Positions 6,525 to 15,398 of a stretch of 64,000 nt of DNA are shown here, one piece after another. Both the position numbers and the translations under genes were made by a program. The notes beneath the pieces are model-generated. The model was not told the DNA's origin, ran no database searches, and was given only the letters and a program-made list of their open reading frames with translations. Every line of letters begins with the position of its first letter. Positions within the stretch are counted from its first letter, which is position 1. The stretch lies in the NCBI RefSeq assembly GCF_000381885.1, contig NZ_KB907209.1, positions 594,478-658,477 on the forward strand, read 5' to 3'. Source of the DNA: Actinomadura atramentaria DSM 43919 (lineage in GTDB: Bacteria; Actinomycetota; Actinomycetes; Streptosporangiales; Streptosporangiaceae).

Positions 6525-7181
6525 TCAGGCGACCGGGCATCCGGCGTCCGACGCGGTGAGGTCGAACGCCTCCACGATCTCCGTGCAGGTGCCGTGCTCG
6601 CCCATGACGCACAGCGCGAGCGCGGGGAAGACGGCGCTGAACGACTCCGGCGGCGGCGCGTCCGCCGGGGCCAGCGCCGGGTCGCGGAACCGCGTCACGG
6701 TGATGTGCGGACGGAACAGTTCGCCGATCTCGTCGTAGCCGTACCGGTCGAGATTGGCGGCGGCGACGGGCGGGGCGGTGCGGCGGTGGTCGGCGATGAC
6801 GCGTCCGACCGGGTCGCGGCGGCGCAGGCCGGTGCGCAGCGGATCGAGGCGCGCGAGAACGGCGTGCTGGAGCCGCGTCACGGCGTCGGTCTTCCGGTAG
6901 AAGATCTCGAACATGCCGTGCTCGTTGCCCGCGAAACGGTCGCCCGCCAGGACGACCGGCGGCGTCGCCGCGCCGATCGCCCGCAGTTCGGCCAGGACCG
7001 CGCCGAGCCTTTCGGCCGGGAAATTGGCCATGTAGAGGGAAAGGTGCGGGAACGGCCCGTCCGTGCGGAGGACGAATTCCGTCTCCGCCGTGCCGGAAAG
7101 CCGCGCGCTGAGTTCCGCCGACCGCGTGTTCACGTCCGCCGGGGGCAGCAGGACGGCGTCATAGACCGGAAGGTCGCCCAT
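6525..7181 (-). CDS. 2H phosphoesterase (2'-5' RNA ligase-like)
   Basis: The 218-residue protein carries the two His-x-Ser/Thr signatures of the 2H family: PHLSLYM (His46, Ser48) and RPHITVTRF (His159, Thr161). Both catalytic dyads are intact, so it is likely an active cyclic phosphodiesterase or RNA ligase-like enzyme; the 113-residue spacing and central LDRYGYDEIGELF region fit actinobacterial stand-alone members rather than E. coli ThpR. The substrate is unknown. It lies 89 bp upstream of def on the same strand with no visible coupling. Confidence 0.85.
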   Translation of the reverse strand: MGDLPVYDAVLLPPADVNTRSAELSARLSGTAETEFVLRTDGPFPHLSLYMANFPAERLGAVLAELRAIGAATPPVVLAGDRFAGNEHGMFEIFYRKTDAVTRLQHAVLARLDPLRTGLRRRDPVGRVIADHRRTAPPVAAANLDRYGYDEIGELFRPHITVTRFRDPALAPADAPPPESFSAVFPALALCVMGEHGTCTEIVEAFDLTASDAGCPVA

Positions 7182-7249
7182 GCGGTCAGTGTAGGGAAAT
7201 CCGGGCGCGGCGCGCGGGCCGTCGCGGTCAATTCAGCGTTCCCCCGGCG

Positions 7250-8140
7250 TCACAGCGCCGTGGGCGGGACGTACGGCGCGCCGACGCGCGCGTGCGCTTC
7301 CTCGATGTTCCGCCAGCGCACGCCGTACCGGAGCGTCCGGACGATCGCCGTGCCGGCCGACCGCGCGGCGATCGGGCCGACCGGGGTGCGCGGCGTGAAG
7401 CCGAGCAGTTTCTTGGCGAAATCGGGGAGGAGGTCGGTGGCGGCGCGGCTGAGGACGAGGCTGCCGAGCCGCGTCCCGGCGTCGTCGCCGTACGCGCCGC
7501 GCAGGAAACGGATCGCTTCCAGTGTTTCCTCGCTGACGGTGAGGCGCGGCCGCATCATCGCGAAGTAGTCCTCGACGTCCGCGCGGGATTTCGGGACGCC
7601 GGTCGCGCCCAGCTTCTCGGAGATCACGGCGTAGTCGGCGAAGTAGCGGTCCAGGTCGCGCCCCCGCAGCGGCCTGGGGTGGTAGCGGACGTGGGCGCGC
7701 GCGGCGGAGTACGCCTGCGTGACGCCGGTCCAGATGATGTCGGCGGACTCGGTGGCCGAGTAGGGGCGGCCGTCCGGCATGGTGCCGTGGACGCGTTTGT
7801 GCATGGCGCGGATGGTTCCGGTGAGTTTGTCCGCGACGGGGGTGGACCCGTACGTCACGCCCATGACGAAGCTGGCGGTGAAGCCGAGCCGCTTGATCGG
7901 GTCCTGGAGGTAGTTCGAGTGCTGGTTCGTGCCGTGCGTGACGGGTTCGTTGAGCGTGCCGAGCAGGAGACCGGAGACGCCGCCGAGCACGCCGGAGACG
8001 TCGCCGTGGACGTACCAGATGGCGGAGTCCGGGCCGAAGTATCCGGGGTCGCCGACGGGTTCGGTGTACTGCTCGCCGGGCAGGTGGGCGGCGGCGAGCA
8101 TCGCCCAGTAGGCGTCGTCGATCATGGCGCGAACGTTCAT
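7250..8140 (-). CDS. MpaB-like oxygenase (DUF2236)
   Basis: A 296-residue member of the DUF2236 / MpaB / latex-clearing-protein fold of haem-dependent or putative oxygenases. Family marks include PDSAIWYVHGDVSGVLGG, the THGTNQHSNYLQDPIKRLG block around residues 69-90, MHKRVHG with conserved His, and ARAHVRYHPRPL. MpaB in fungi splits a terpenoid chain; most bacterial members have unknown substrates. No signal peptide is present. It is divergent from the MDR oxidoreductase gene, with 89 bp between the starts. The ATG at 8140 gives the usual family length. Confidence 0.82.
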   Translation of the reverse strand: MNVRAMIDDAYWAMLAAAHLPGEQYTEPVGDPGYFGPDSAIWYVHGDVSGVLGGVSGLLLGTLNEPVTHGTNQHSNYLQDPIKRLGFTASFVMGVTYGSTPVADKLTGTIRAMHKRVHGTMPDGRPYSATESADIIWTGVTQAYSAARAHVRYHPRPLRGRDLDRYFADYAVISEKLGATGVPKSRADVEDYFAMMRPRLTVSEETLEAIRFLRGAYGDDAGTRLGSLVLSRAATDLLPDFAKKLLGFTPRTPVGPIAARSAGTAIVRTLRYGVRWRNIEEAHARVGAPYVPPTAL

Positions 8141-8229
8141 AAGCAGACGCTTACATGGAATGAGACATCAGGCAAGCTTTGTCTTATCGGTGTGACCCGC
8201 GTCTCGCGGGAGAGTTGGGAGGACGTCCA

Positions 8230-9246
8230 GTGTCCGAGACCACGCGTGAAGTCCGTCTTGTTGCCCGTCCGGTCGGGGAGCCCGTCCCGTCCGACTTCGA
8301 GCTCGTCGAGGTACCGGTGGGGGAGCCCGGATCAGGGGAGATCCTCGTGCGCAACACGTGGATGTCGGTGGACCCGTACATGCGCGGGCGCATGAACGAC
8401 GTGAAGTCGTACGTGCCGCCGTACCGGCTCGGGGAGCCGATGGAGGGCGGGGCGGTCGGGGAGGTCGTCGCGTCGAACGCCGCGAACATCCCGGTCGGCG
8501 CGACCGTGCTGCACTCGCGCGGGTGGCGCGAGGTCGCGATCGTGCCGGAAACGTCCGCACAGGTGGTGGACACCGGGCTCGCCCCGGCGCGGACGTACCT
8601 GGGCGCGCTCGGGATGGTCGGGCTCACGGCCTATGCCGGGCTCGTCCGCATCGCTCCCGTCGAAGAAGGTGACGTCGTGTTCATCTCGGGCGCGGCCGGG
8701 GCGGTCGGGATCATCGCCGGACGCGTCGCGCGGCATCTCGGCGCGGCCAAGGTCGTCGGCTCGGCGGGCGGGCCGGTGAAGACGCGGCGGCTCGTGGAGG
8801 AATTCGGCTACGACGCCGCGATCGACTACCGGCTCGGGGACATCGAGGGCCAACTCGCGACGGCCGCGCCGGAAGGCGTCGACGTGTATTTCGACAACGT
8901 CGGCGGCGACCACCTGCGCGCCGCGCTCGCAGCGATGAACCCGGACGGTCGCATCGCGCTGTGCGGCGCCGTTTCCGCGTACAACGAGGCCGAGCCGCCG
9001 CCCGGCCCGGACAACCTTTTCCTCGCCGTCGGCAAGCGCCTCACGCTGCGCGGATTCATCGTCGGCTACCACCGCGACCTCGCGCCCGAATACGCGCGGC
9101 TCGCCGCGGGCTGGCTCGCGGACGGCTCGCTGCGCTATTCCGAAACGGTCGTGGACGGGATCGGCAACGCGGTGGACGCGTTCCTCGGAATGCTGCGCGG
9201 CGCGAACACCGGGAAAATGCTCGTCCGCCTCACCGACCGCGAATGA
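8230..9246 (+). CDS. NADP-dependent MDR oxidoreductase (zinc-free)
   Basis: A 338-residue medium-chain dehydrogenase/reductase of the prostaglandin/enone reductase (leukotriene B4 12-hydroxydehydrogenase) group. The N-terminal domain has the family's WMSVDPYMRGRM at about 41-52. The NADP fold has ISGAAGAVG at about 153-161 followed by VVGSAGG. FDNVGGDHL and ALCGAVSAYN are also characteristic. No zinc ligands are present. It likely reduces alpha,beta-unsaturated ketones or aldehydes. The GTG at 8230 was chosen because GGGAGG lies 8 nt upstream; the longer in-frame version from 8179 starts without any ribosome-binding site. Confidence 0.9.
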   Translation: MSETTREVRLVARPVGEPVPSDFELVEVPVGEPGSGEILVRNTWMSVDPYMRGRMNDVKSYVPPYRLGEPMEGGAVGEVVASNAANIPVGATVLHSRGWREVAIVPETSAQVVDTGLAPARTYLGALGMVGLTAYAGLVRIAPVEEGDVVFISGAAGAVGIIAGRVARHLGAAKVVGSAGGPVKTRRLVEEFGYDAAIDYRLGDIEGQLATAAPEGVDVYFDNVGGDHLRAALAAMNPDGRIALCGAVSAYNEAEPPPGPDNLFLAVGKRLTLRGFIVGYHRDLAPEYARLAAGWLADGSLRYSETVVDGIGNAVDAFLGMLRGANTGKMLVRLTDRE

Positions 9247-9284
9247 CGCCCGCGCGTGGGTAGTGTGGCGGTGGAGGTGCGGCG

Positions 9285-9698
9285 ATGGGTGATGCGCGGC
9301 GGCCGGTCGTGTTGCGGCCGGGCGAGGGACGGGCTTATCCGATGGGGCGTATATCGGCAGTCTTCAAGGCCGACGGCGCGGAGACCGGGCAGCGGTATTC
9401 GATCTCGGAATGGTGGCTCGAACCGCACACCAAGGGTCCGGGCGCGCATTCGCATCCCGAGGACGACGTGTTCTACGTCCTCGCCGGCACCATGACGGTG
9501 CTGGTGGACGGCGCATGGATCGAGGCGGCGGCCGGGTCGTTCGTCCTGGTGCCGGGCGGCACGACGCACGATTTCGAGAACCGCGGCTCGGAGCGCGCCG
9601 GGGTCCTCAACATCTCCGCTCCGGGCGGATTCGAGCAGCACATGCCCGGCATCGCGCAGTGGTTCGCCGAGCACCCGCCGGGCGACGCCCGCGCTTGA
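9285..9698 (+). CDS. Cupin domain protein
   Basis: A 137-residue single cupin. Motif 1 (HSHPEDDVFYVLAGTMTVLV) begins near residue 56 with metal ligands His, His and Glu/Asp-type, and motif 2 is PGGTTHDFENRG near 94-105. The N-terminus (YSISEWWLEPHTKGPGAH) resembles cupins that bind small acids or sugars. No catalytic specialisation is visible. GGAGG precedes the ATG and TAGTGT at 9261-9266 is a good -10 element, so the gene may have its own promoter although it follows the MDR gene by 38 bp. Confidence 0.88.
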   Translation: MGDARRPVVLRPGEGRAYPMGRISAVFKADGAETGQRYSISEWWLEPHTKGPGAHSHPEDDVFYVLAGTMTVLVDGAWIEAAAGSFVLVPGGTTHDFENRGSERAGVLNISAPGGFEQHMPGIAQWFAEHPPGDARA

Positions 9699-9756
9699 TC
9701 GGCGGCGCTAACGTTCGAGGTGGGCGCATATCCCGATGCCCATGTGGAGGAGCCAG

Positions 9757-10398
9757 ATGAAGATCACCCACTTCGGCCATGCCTGCGTGCTCGTGGAGAC
9801 CGACGGCGGCGGGCGCGTGCTCCTGGACCCCGGCACGTACGCGACCGGGTTCGAGGACGTCACCGGACTCGACGCCGTCCTCATCACCCACGAGCACCCC
9901 GACCACGCCGACCTCGACCGGCTGCCCGCGCTGCTCGCCGCCAACCCGGGCGCGCGGCTCGTCGCGGACGCCGGGACGGGGGCGAAGCTCGCCGAGGCCG
10001 GGCTGGACCACCGGGTCGCGAGCGACGGCGACAAGCTCGACCTCGGCGCGGCGGCCGTCCGCGTCGTCGGCGGCCAGCACGCCGTCATCCACCCGGACCT
10101 GCCCGGACTCGTCAACAACGGCTACGTGATCGACGGCGCGGTGTACCACCCCGGCGACGCGCTCGCCGCGCCGCCCGACGCGGTGGGGGTGCTGCTCGTC
10201 CCGGCGGGCGGGCCGTGGATGAAGGCCGCCGAGGGCATCGACTACCTGCGCGCGGTACGGCCGGACGTGGCCGTGCCGATCCACCAGGCGGGGCTCGCGG
10301 ACGTCCACCAGACCCTGCACTACAACCTGTTCCGCGGGCTCGGGCCGGACGGGACCGAGCTGCGCGTGCTGGAGCACGGGGTCGCGTCGGAACTCTGA
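9757..10398 (+). CDS. UlaG-type metallo-beta-lactamase-fold hydrolase
   Basis: A 213-residue MBL-fold protein that starts MKITHFGHAC, the short N-terminal beta strand of the UlaG/YtnP-like L-ascorbate-6-phosphate lactonase group. The metal motif is THEHPDH (residues 44-50; His45, His47, Asp49, His50). Later ligands are probably His in QHAVIHPD and in YHPGDA, and the final PIHQAG. The actual substrate is unknown. GTGGAGG lies 6 nt before the ATG at 9757; the frame extends 7 codons upstream without similarity. A TAACGT -10-like element is at 9709-9714. Confidence 0.87.
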   Translation: MKITHFGHACVLVETDGGGRVLLDPGTYATGFEDVTGLDAVLITHEHPDHADLDRLPALLAANPGARLVADAGTGAKLAEAGLDHRVASDGDKLDLGAAAVRVVGGQHAVIHPDLPGLVNNGYVIDGAVYHPGDALAAPPDAVGVLLVPAGGPWMKAAEGIDYLRAVRPDVAVPIHQAGLADVHQTLHYNLFRGLGPDGTELRVLEHGVASEL

Positions 10399-10405
10399 CG
10401 AAAGT

Positions 10406-10436
10406 CGGCCGGGCCGCCTTCCGCGCGGCCCGGCCG
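10406..10436. terminator. Bidirectional terminator hairpin
   Basis: CGGCCGGGCCGC (10406-10417) pairs perfectly with GCGGCCCGGCCG (10425-10436) around a 7-nt loop. It separates the convergent MBL-hydrolase and quinone-oxidoreductase genes and could serve both. There is no T tract. Confidence 0.7.
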
Positions 10437-10441
10437 CTCGG

Positions 10442-11455
10442 TCACAGGTCCACGAGGACCTTGCCGACCGCCCCGTCCTGGACGGCGCGCTGCGCGTCGG
10501 CCGTGTCCGCCAGCGGGAACCGGTGGAGCGGGAGCCCGGCGTCCTCGCCCACGGGCAGCGCGCCGTCGGCCAGCGCCGCGTTGACCGCGCGGACGCCGCT
10601 GGCCAGCGCTTCCTCGCGGACGGTGTAGAGCACCAGGAACTGGTAGCGCGCGTTGAGCCAGATGCTCGTCCCGAAGTCCACGGGGACGCTGCCCTCGCCG
10701 CGGTCGTTCCCGTACACCGCGACCGTCCCGCCCTGGGCGAGGACGGCCGTGTTCAGGGCCGTGTTCGCGGCGGCGGCGACCTCGACGACGATGTCCACAC
10801 CCTCGGGCGCGATTCGACGGATGGCGTCGGCCGCGTCCGGCCGCGTGTACGCGACCGTGTGGTGCGCGCCCGCCGCCGTCGCCAGCTTCGCCTTGCGCTC
10901 GCCGCTGACCGTCGCGATCACCGTCGCGCCCGCCCAGCGCGCGAGCTGGATCGCGGCGTGGCCGACCGCGCCCGCGCCGCCCGGCACCAGCACCGTCACG
11001 CCGTCCAGCGCGCCCGGCGCCAGCTCGGCCGGGCCGCCCTCCGCGACGGTCAGCGCGCGGTGCGCCGTCAGCGCGGGGACGCCCAGGGACGCGCCGGTGT
11101 CCCAGTCCACCCCGTCGGGCAGCTTGCCGACGCGGTTCACCGGCAGCACCGTGAACTCCTGCGCGGTGCCCGCGTCGGCGCGGTGGTAGGCGGCGAGCAG
11201 CGTCCAGACGCGGTCGCCGACCCGCGGCTCCGTCACGCCCGGCCCGACCGCGTCCACCACGCCCGCGCCGTCGTGGTGCGGAACGGTCTCGCCCTCGAGG
11301 CGGTCGCCGTTCTCGCGCCGCTTCCAGTCCGTCGGGTTGACGCCGGAGACGGCGATCCGCACGCGGACCTCGCCCTCGCCCGGCTCGGGCACGTCGCGCT
11401 CCACGAGCCGCAGAACGTCCGGCCCGCCGTACTCGCCATAGCTGATCGCTCTCAT
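10442..11455 (-). CDS. NADPH:quinone reductase-like MDR oxidoreductase
   Basis: A 337-residue zinc-free MDR enzyme of the zeta-crystallin / QOR group. It starts MRAISYGEYGGPDVL, has the VSGVNPTDWKRREN substrate-domain block, PHHDGAGVVDAVG, and the nucleotide motif VLVPGGAGAVGHAA near 155-168 (AxxGxxG type). It probably performs NADPH-dependent one- or two-electron reduction of quinones or enones. The ATG at 11455 is preferred over a TTG three codons upstream; both have only a weak GGGGAT upstream. It is 54 bp downstream of nothing on its strand, so it is a single-gene unit ending at the hairpin 10406-10436. Confidence 0.9.
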   Translation of the reverse strand: MRAISYGEYGGPDVLRLVERDVPEPGEGEVRVRIAVSGVNPTDWKRRENGDRLEGETVPHHDGAGVVDAVGPGVTEPRVGDRVWTLLAAYHRADAGTAQEFTVLPVNRVGKLPDGVDWDTGASLGVPALTAHRALTVAEGGPAELAPGALDGVTVLVPGGAGAVGHAAIQLARWAGATVIATVSGERKAKLATAAGAHHTVAYTRPDAADAIRRIAPEGVDIVVEVAAAANTALNTAVLAQGGTVAVYGNDRGEGSVPVDFGTSIWLNARYQFLVLYTVREEALASGVRAVNAALADGALPVGEDAGLPLHRFPLADTADAQRAVQDGAVGKVLVDL

Positions 11456-11509
11456 ACCAAGCAAATCCCCACTGGACAGCTCGGTATTCCCGCGCGGCGT
11501 CGCGGCAGG

Positions 11510-12520
11510 TCAGGACGTCGTGATCGGGAAATGGCAGGCGACGGTGTGGCCGTCGTCGAGTTGCCGGGGTTCGGGGACTTCGCGGGCGCATTTGTCCTGG
11601 GCGAGGGGGCAGCGGGTCCGGTAGCGGCAGCCCGACGGCGGGTCGAGCGGCGAGGGGGACTCGCCGCGCGGCCCGTACTCGGCGTCGCGCGCGGCGGCGT
11701 CGGGGCCGGGGTCGGGGTCCGGGTCGGGGATCGAGCTGAGCAGCGCGCGCGTGTACGGGTGCGCGGACGCGCGGTAGAGCGCGTCCGCGGGCGCCACTTC
11801 CACGACCTTCCCGAGGTACATGACGGCCACGCGGTCGCACACGTTCTTCACGACCGCGAGGTCGTGCGAGATGAAGACCAGCGTCAGCCCGTAGCGTTCC
11901 TTCAGATCCTCCAGCAGGTTGAGGATCTGCGCCTGCACGGAGACGTCCAGCGCGGACACCGGCTCGTCGCAGACGAGGAGTTCGGGTTCCAGGACCAGCG
12001 CGCGGGCGATGCTGATGCGCTGGCACTGCCCCCCGGAGAACTGGTGCGGGTACCGGTCGCCGACGACGTCGTAGTCGAGGCCGACTGCGGCCAGCGCCTC
12101 GCGGACCTTGGCCTCCCGGGCGGCGGCGTCGCCGCGGCCCCACACGACGAGGGGTTCGGCGACGATGTCGCGGACGCGGCGGCGCGGGTTCAGCGACGAC
12201 ACCGGGTCCTGGAAGATCATCTGCATCGAGGTGCGGATCCGCCGCAGCCCGCGCTCCGACAGCCGGGTGAGTTCGGCGCCGCGGAACCGCACCGAGCCGG
12301 ACGCGGGCCGCGTCACCCGCATGACGGCGCGCGCGGTGGTGGACTTCCCGCAGCCGGACTCGCCGACGATGCCGAGGGTTTCGCCGGGCAGCACGTCGAA
12401 GCTGACGCCGGACACGGCGTGGACGCGGCGGCGTCCGGCCGCGCGGAACTCCACGACCAGGTCCTCGACGCGCAGCAGCGCGGCGTCGGCGGCGCGCAGG
12501 TGCGGGGCGGTGGCCGTCAC
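11510..12520 (-). CDS. Peptide ABC importer ATPase (DppF/OppF type)
   Basis: The 336-residue ATPase is the second of a pair driving a dipeptide/oligopeptide importer. Walker A is GESGCGKST, the signature is FSGGQCQRISIARAL, and Walker B is LLVCDEPVSALD. The C-terminal oligo_HPY extension has the PSGCRYRTRCPLAQDKCAREVP cysteine block that in DppD/DppF homologues holds an Fe-S cluster. The GTG at 12520 overlaps the stop of the DppD gene by 4 nt. It is the last gene of a five-gene operon reading SBP, two permeases, two ATPases. An additional run of Asp-Pro pairs (IPDPDPDPGPD) lies before the cysteine block. Confidence 0.94.
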   Translation of the reverse strand: MTATAPHLRAADAALLRVEDLVVEFRAAGRRRVHAVSGVSFDVLPGETLGIVGESGCGKSTTARAVMRVTRPASGSVRFRGAELTRLSERGLRRIRTSMQMIFQDPVSSLNPRRRVRDIVAEPLVVWGRGDAAAREAKVREALAAVGLDYDVVGDRYPHQFSGGQCQRISIARALVLEPELLVCDEPVSALDVSVQAQILNLLEDLKERYGLTLVFISHDLAVVKNVCDRVAVMYLGKVVEVAPADALYRASAHPYTRALLSSIPDPDPDPGPDAAARDAEYGPRGESPSPLDPPSGCRYRTRCPLAQDKCAREVPEPRQLDDGHTVACHFPITTS

Positions 12521-13551
12521 GATGCCTCCTTGCGGTTGCGTTCCAGGGCGGCGGCGCCCTCGGGGGTTCCGACCGGGTACCAGCACGCGAAGGTGTGTCC
12601 GGGTTCGCCGGACTCGCGGAGCGGGGGCTGTTCGGCGCGGCACTTGTCCCGCGCGTACGCGCAGCGCGGCGCGAAGCGGCATCCGGCGGGCGGCCGGGTC
12701 ATGTCCGGCGGACGGCCGGGGATCGCGGCGAGCCGGGTGTGGCCGGGGTCGGCGATCCGCGGGATGGAGCGGACGAGCGCCTCGGTGTACGGCATCCGCA
12801 TGTTGGTGAACAGCGTCCGGGTGGGGGCGCGTTCGACGACGCGTCCGGCGTACATGACGGCGACCTCGTCGGTGCGTCCGGCGACGACGCCGAGGTCGTG
12901 CGTCACCAGGATCATCGCCATGTCGCGCTGGCGCTGCTGGGCGCGCAGCAGGTCGAGGATCTGGGCCTGGACGGTGACGTCCAGCGCGGTGGTGGGCTCG
13001 TCGGCGAGCAGCAGTCTCGGCCCGGTGGCGAGCGCGACCGCGATCATGACGCGCTGCCGCATCCCGCCGGAGAGCTGGTGCGGGTACTCGCGCAGCCGCC
13101 GCTCGGGTTCGGGGATGCCGACGGACTTCAGCAGCGCGGCGGCCTTGGCGCGGGCGTCGGCGCGGGACGCGCCGGTGTGCAGCCGCAGGTGCTCGGTGAT
13201 CTGGCGGCCGATGCGCACGACGGGGTTGAGCGAGGTCATCGGGTCCTGGAAGACCATCGCGATCTCGCGGCCCCACAGCCGGCGCAGGCCGTCCTCGTCG
13301 AGCGCGGAGATGTCCTCGCCCGCGTACTGGACCGTTCCGCCGCGCACGACGTCGCCGCGCGGCAGCAGCCCCATCACCGACCGGGACAGCACCGTCTTGC
13401 CCGAGCCGGACTCGCCGACGACGCCGAGCGTCCGGCCGCGCTCCAGGGTGAACGACACCCCGTCCACGGCCCGCATGAGGCCGCGGTCGGTGCGGAAGTG
13501 GGTCGTCAGGTCCGTCACCCGCAGCAGCGGGGACTCCTCGGCGGCGGTCAC
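12517..13551 (-). CDS. Peptide ABC importer ATPase (DppD/OppD type)
   Basis: The 344-residue ATPase pairs with the downstream OppF-type subunit. Motifs are Walker A GESGSGKTV, Q-loop FQDPMTSLNPV, signature LSGGMRQRVMIAVAL, Walker B LLLADEPTTALD and switch His in VTHDLGVV. The C-terminal PAGCRFAPRCAYARDKCR is the oligo_HPY cysteine block. The GTG at 13551 overlaps the upstream permease stop by 4 nt (GTGA), and its own stop overlaps the next gene's GTG likewise, showing tight coupling of the cytoplasmic half of the transporter. Confidence 0.94.
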   Translation of the reverse strand: MTAAEESPLLRVTDLTTHFRTDRGLMRAVDGVSFTLERGRTLGVVGESGSGKTVLSRSVMGLLPRGDVVRGGTVQYAGEDISALDEDGLRRLWGREIAMVFQDPMTSLNPVVRIGRQITEHLRLHTGASRADARAKAAALLKSVGIPEPERRLREYPHQLSGGMRQRVMIAVALATGPRLLLADEPTTALDVTVQAQILDLLRAQQRQRDMAMILVTHDLGVVAGRTDEVAVMYAGRVVERAPTRTLFTNMRMPYTEALVRSIPRIADPGHTRLAAIPGRPPDMTRPPAGCRFAPRCAYARDKCRAEQPPLRESGEPGHTFACWYPVGTPEGAAALERNRKEAS

Positions 13552-14435
13552 AGCGCCCCCTCCTTGACGTCGAAGCGGCCGCGGAGCCGGTCGCCGACGT
13601 AGTTGAGCGACAGGACGGTCAGGAACATCGCGACGGCGGGCCACAGCGCGACCGCCGGCGTCCGCTCCAGCACGGCGCTCCCCTCGGCGATCATGTTCCC
13701 CCAGGTGGGGTCCGGCGGCCGGACCGACAGCCCGAGGAACGACAGCCCGCCCTCGGCGACCATCGCGTTGGCGACGCTGACCAGGCCGAGCGACAGCGCC
13801 GACGGCACGACGTTCGGCAGCACCTCGCGCAGCACCGTCCGGTGGGTCCGGGCGCCGACGAGCCGGGACGCCAGGACGAACTCGCGTTCGCTGAACATCA
13901 GCGTCGCGCCGCGCACCATCAGCGTCAGCGGCCCGATCGCCAGCAGCGAGATCGCCAGCGTGACGTGCGGCAGCGACGGCCCGAGGAACGTCACGACCGC
14001 GAGGCCGAGCACCAGCGCCGGGAACGCCAGCAGCACGTTGGCCGCCGCGGTGATCACCGCGTCCACCCAGCCGCGGAAGTACCCGGCGAGCAGGCCCAGG
14101 ACCCCGCCGACCGCGAGGCCGACGGCGATGGAGGCGAACCCGACGATCAGCGACACCCGCGCCCCGTAGATCACCCGCGACAGCAGGTCGCGGCCGAGGT
14201 CGTCGGTGCCGAGCAGGTGCCCGGCGGACGGTCCCGCGCCCGGCATCGCGTCGCCGAGGTCGCCGGGCCGCGACAGCGGCAGCAGGTCGGCGAGCGCGGC
14301 GGCCAGCACGATCAGCGCGAGCCAGCCGGCCGCGACCCAGAACACCGGGCCGAGGCGGCGGCGCGGCGCGGCGGCGTCGTCGGGGGCGGCGGCCGCCGCC
14401 GGGACGTCCTTGGTCAGGACGATGGTTTCAGACAT
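13548..14435 (-). CDS. Peptide ABC importer permease (DppC type)
   Basis: A 295-residue inner-membrane permease. After a 25-residue cytoplasmic Ala/Pro-rich start, a first membrane helix (VFWVAAGWLALIVLAAALA) is followed by the DppC-type linker with HLLGTDDLGRDLLSRVIYGA. Five further helices follow, and the EAA-type loop (EREFVLASRLVGARTHRTVL...VLPNVV) contacts the ATPases. The gene starts 8 nt inside the preceding DppB-type gene and ends overlapping the DppD-type ATPase gene. Confidence 0.94.
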   Translation of the reverse strand: MSETIVLTKDVPAAAAAPDDAAAPRRRLGPVFWVAAGWLALIVLAAALADLLPLSRPGDLGDAMPGAGPSAGHLLGTDDLGRDLLSRVIYGARVSLIVGFASIAVGLAVGGVLGLLAGYFRGWVDAVITAAANVLLAFPALVLGLAVVTFLGPSLPHVTLAISLLAIGPLTLMVRGATLMFSEREFVLASRLVGARTHRTVLREVLPNVVPSALSLGLVSVANAMVAEGGLSFLGLSVRPPDPTWGNMIAEGSAVLERTPAVALWPAVAMFLTVLSLNYVGDRLRGRFDVKEGAL

Positions 14436-15372
14436 GGCGCACCCGGGGGTCGATGATCGGGTAGAGCAGGTCCACGAGGAGGTTCACGAGCACGTAGCCC
14501 ACCGCGACGACCAGCACGCACGCCTGGACGACCAGGTAGTCGCGCTGGAAGATCGAGTTGAGGGTGAGCGCCCCCACGCCGGGCAGCGCGAAGATGTACT
14601 CGACCACGAACGCCCCGCCGATGAGCGAGCCGAGGTTGATCCCCACGGCGGTGACCAGGGAGAACATCGACGGCCGCACGGTGTGCCGCCACAGGACCGC
14701 CCGGCCCGGCAGGCCCTTGGCGCGGGCGACCGTCACGAAGTCCTGCTGCAGCGTCGAGATCATCTCGGTGCGCAGCAGCCGGACGTAGACGGCCAGGGAG
14801 CCCAGCGCCAGCGTCAGCGACGGCAGCACCATCGACCGCAGGTTCAGCCCGGGGTCGTCGCCGAACGGCGTGAACCCCGTCGCGGGCAGCGCCTTCAGCC
14901 CCACCGAGAACACCGACACCAGCAGGACCCCGAGCATGTACGGGGGCATCGCCAGCGTCCCGAACGAGACGGTGGAGGCGATCCGGTCCACCCACCCGCG
15001 CGGGTGCCGCGCCGAGTACACGCCGAGCGGCACCGCGAGCGCCAGCGCGATGACCTGCGACAGCACGAGCAGTTCCAGGGTCACCGGAAGCGCGTGCCCG
15101 ATCAGCGACGACGCGGGCTGGTAGTTGAGGTAGGACTGGCCGAGGTCGCCGGTCAGGACGCCGCCGAGCCAGGAGGAGTACCGCGTCCAGACGGGTTCGT
15201 CCAGGTGCAGCCGGGCCGTCAGCTCCGCCACCGACTGCGGAGTCGCCCGCGAGCCGAGGATCGTGTACGCGGGGTCGCCCGGCAGCAGGTTCATCAGCAG
15301 GAACGTCAGGACCGAGACGGCCAGCGCCACCGGGACGAGTATCGCGAGCTTCTTCAGAGCCAGCCGGAGCAT
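14428..15372 (-). CDS. Peptide ABC importer permease (DppB type)
   Basis: A 314-residue permease with six predicted helices. The N-terminal helix (LAILVPVALAVSVLTFLLMN) is followed by LLPGDPA, the DppB hallmark, then a large periplasmic loop and the EAA motif in the cytoplasmic loop (QQDFVTVARAKGLPGRAVLW). The C-terminus ends NLLVDLLYPIIDPRVRH, a standard DppB ending. AAGGAG lies upstream of the ATG. It follows the substrate-binding protein gene by 26 bp. Confidence 0.95.
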   Translation of the reverse strand: MLRLALKKLAILVPVALAVSVLTFLLMNLLPGDPAYTILGSRATPQSVAELTARLHLDEPVWTRYSSWLGGVLTGDLGQSYLNYQPASSLIGHALPVTLELLVLSQVIALALAVPLGVYSARHPRGWVDRIASTVSFGTLAMPPYMLGVLLVSVFSVGLKALPATGFTPFGDDPGLNLRSMVLPSLTLALGSLAVYVRLLRTEMISTLQQDFVTVARAKGLPGRAVLWRHTVRPSMFSLVTAVGINLGSLIGGAFVVEYIFALPGVGALTLNSIFQRDYLVVQACVLVVAVGYVLVNLLVDLLYPIIDPRVRHV

Positions 15373-15398
15373 CGGCTCACACTCCTTGCGGGGCGCCG

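Noticed and set aside
10523..13567. 1014-residue open frame antisense to the importer ATPase genes
   Set aside because: Composition is a GC-skew shadow (Arg/Val/Asp/Gly-rich, no motifs), while the opposite strand has complete ABC ATPase motifs in two overlapping frames.
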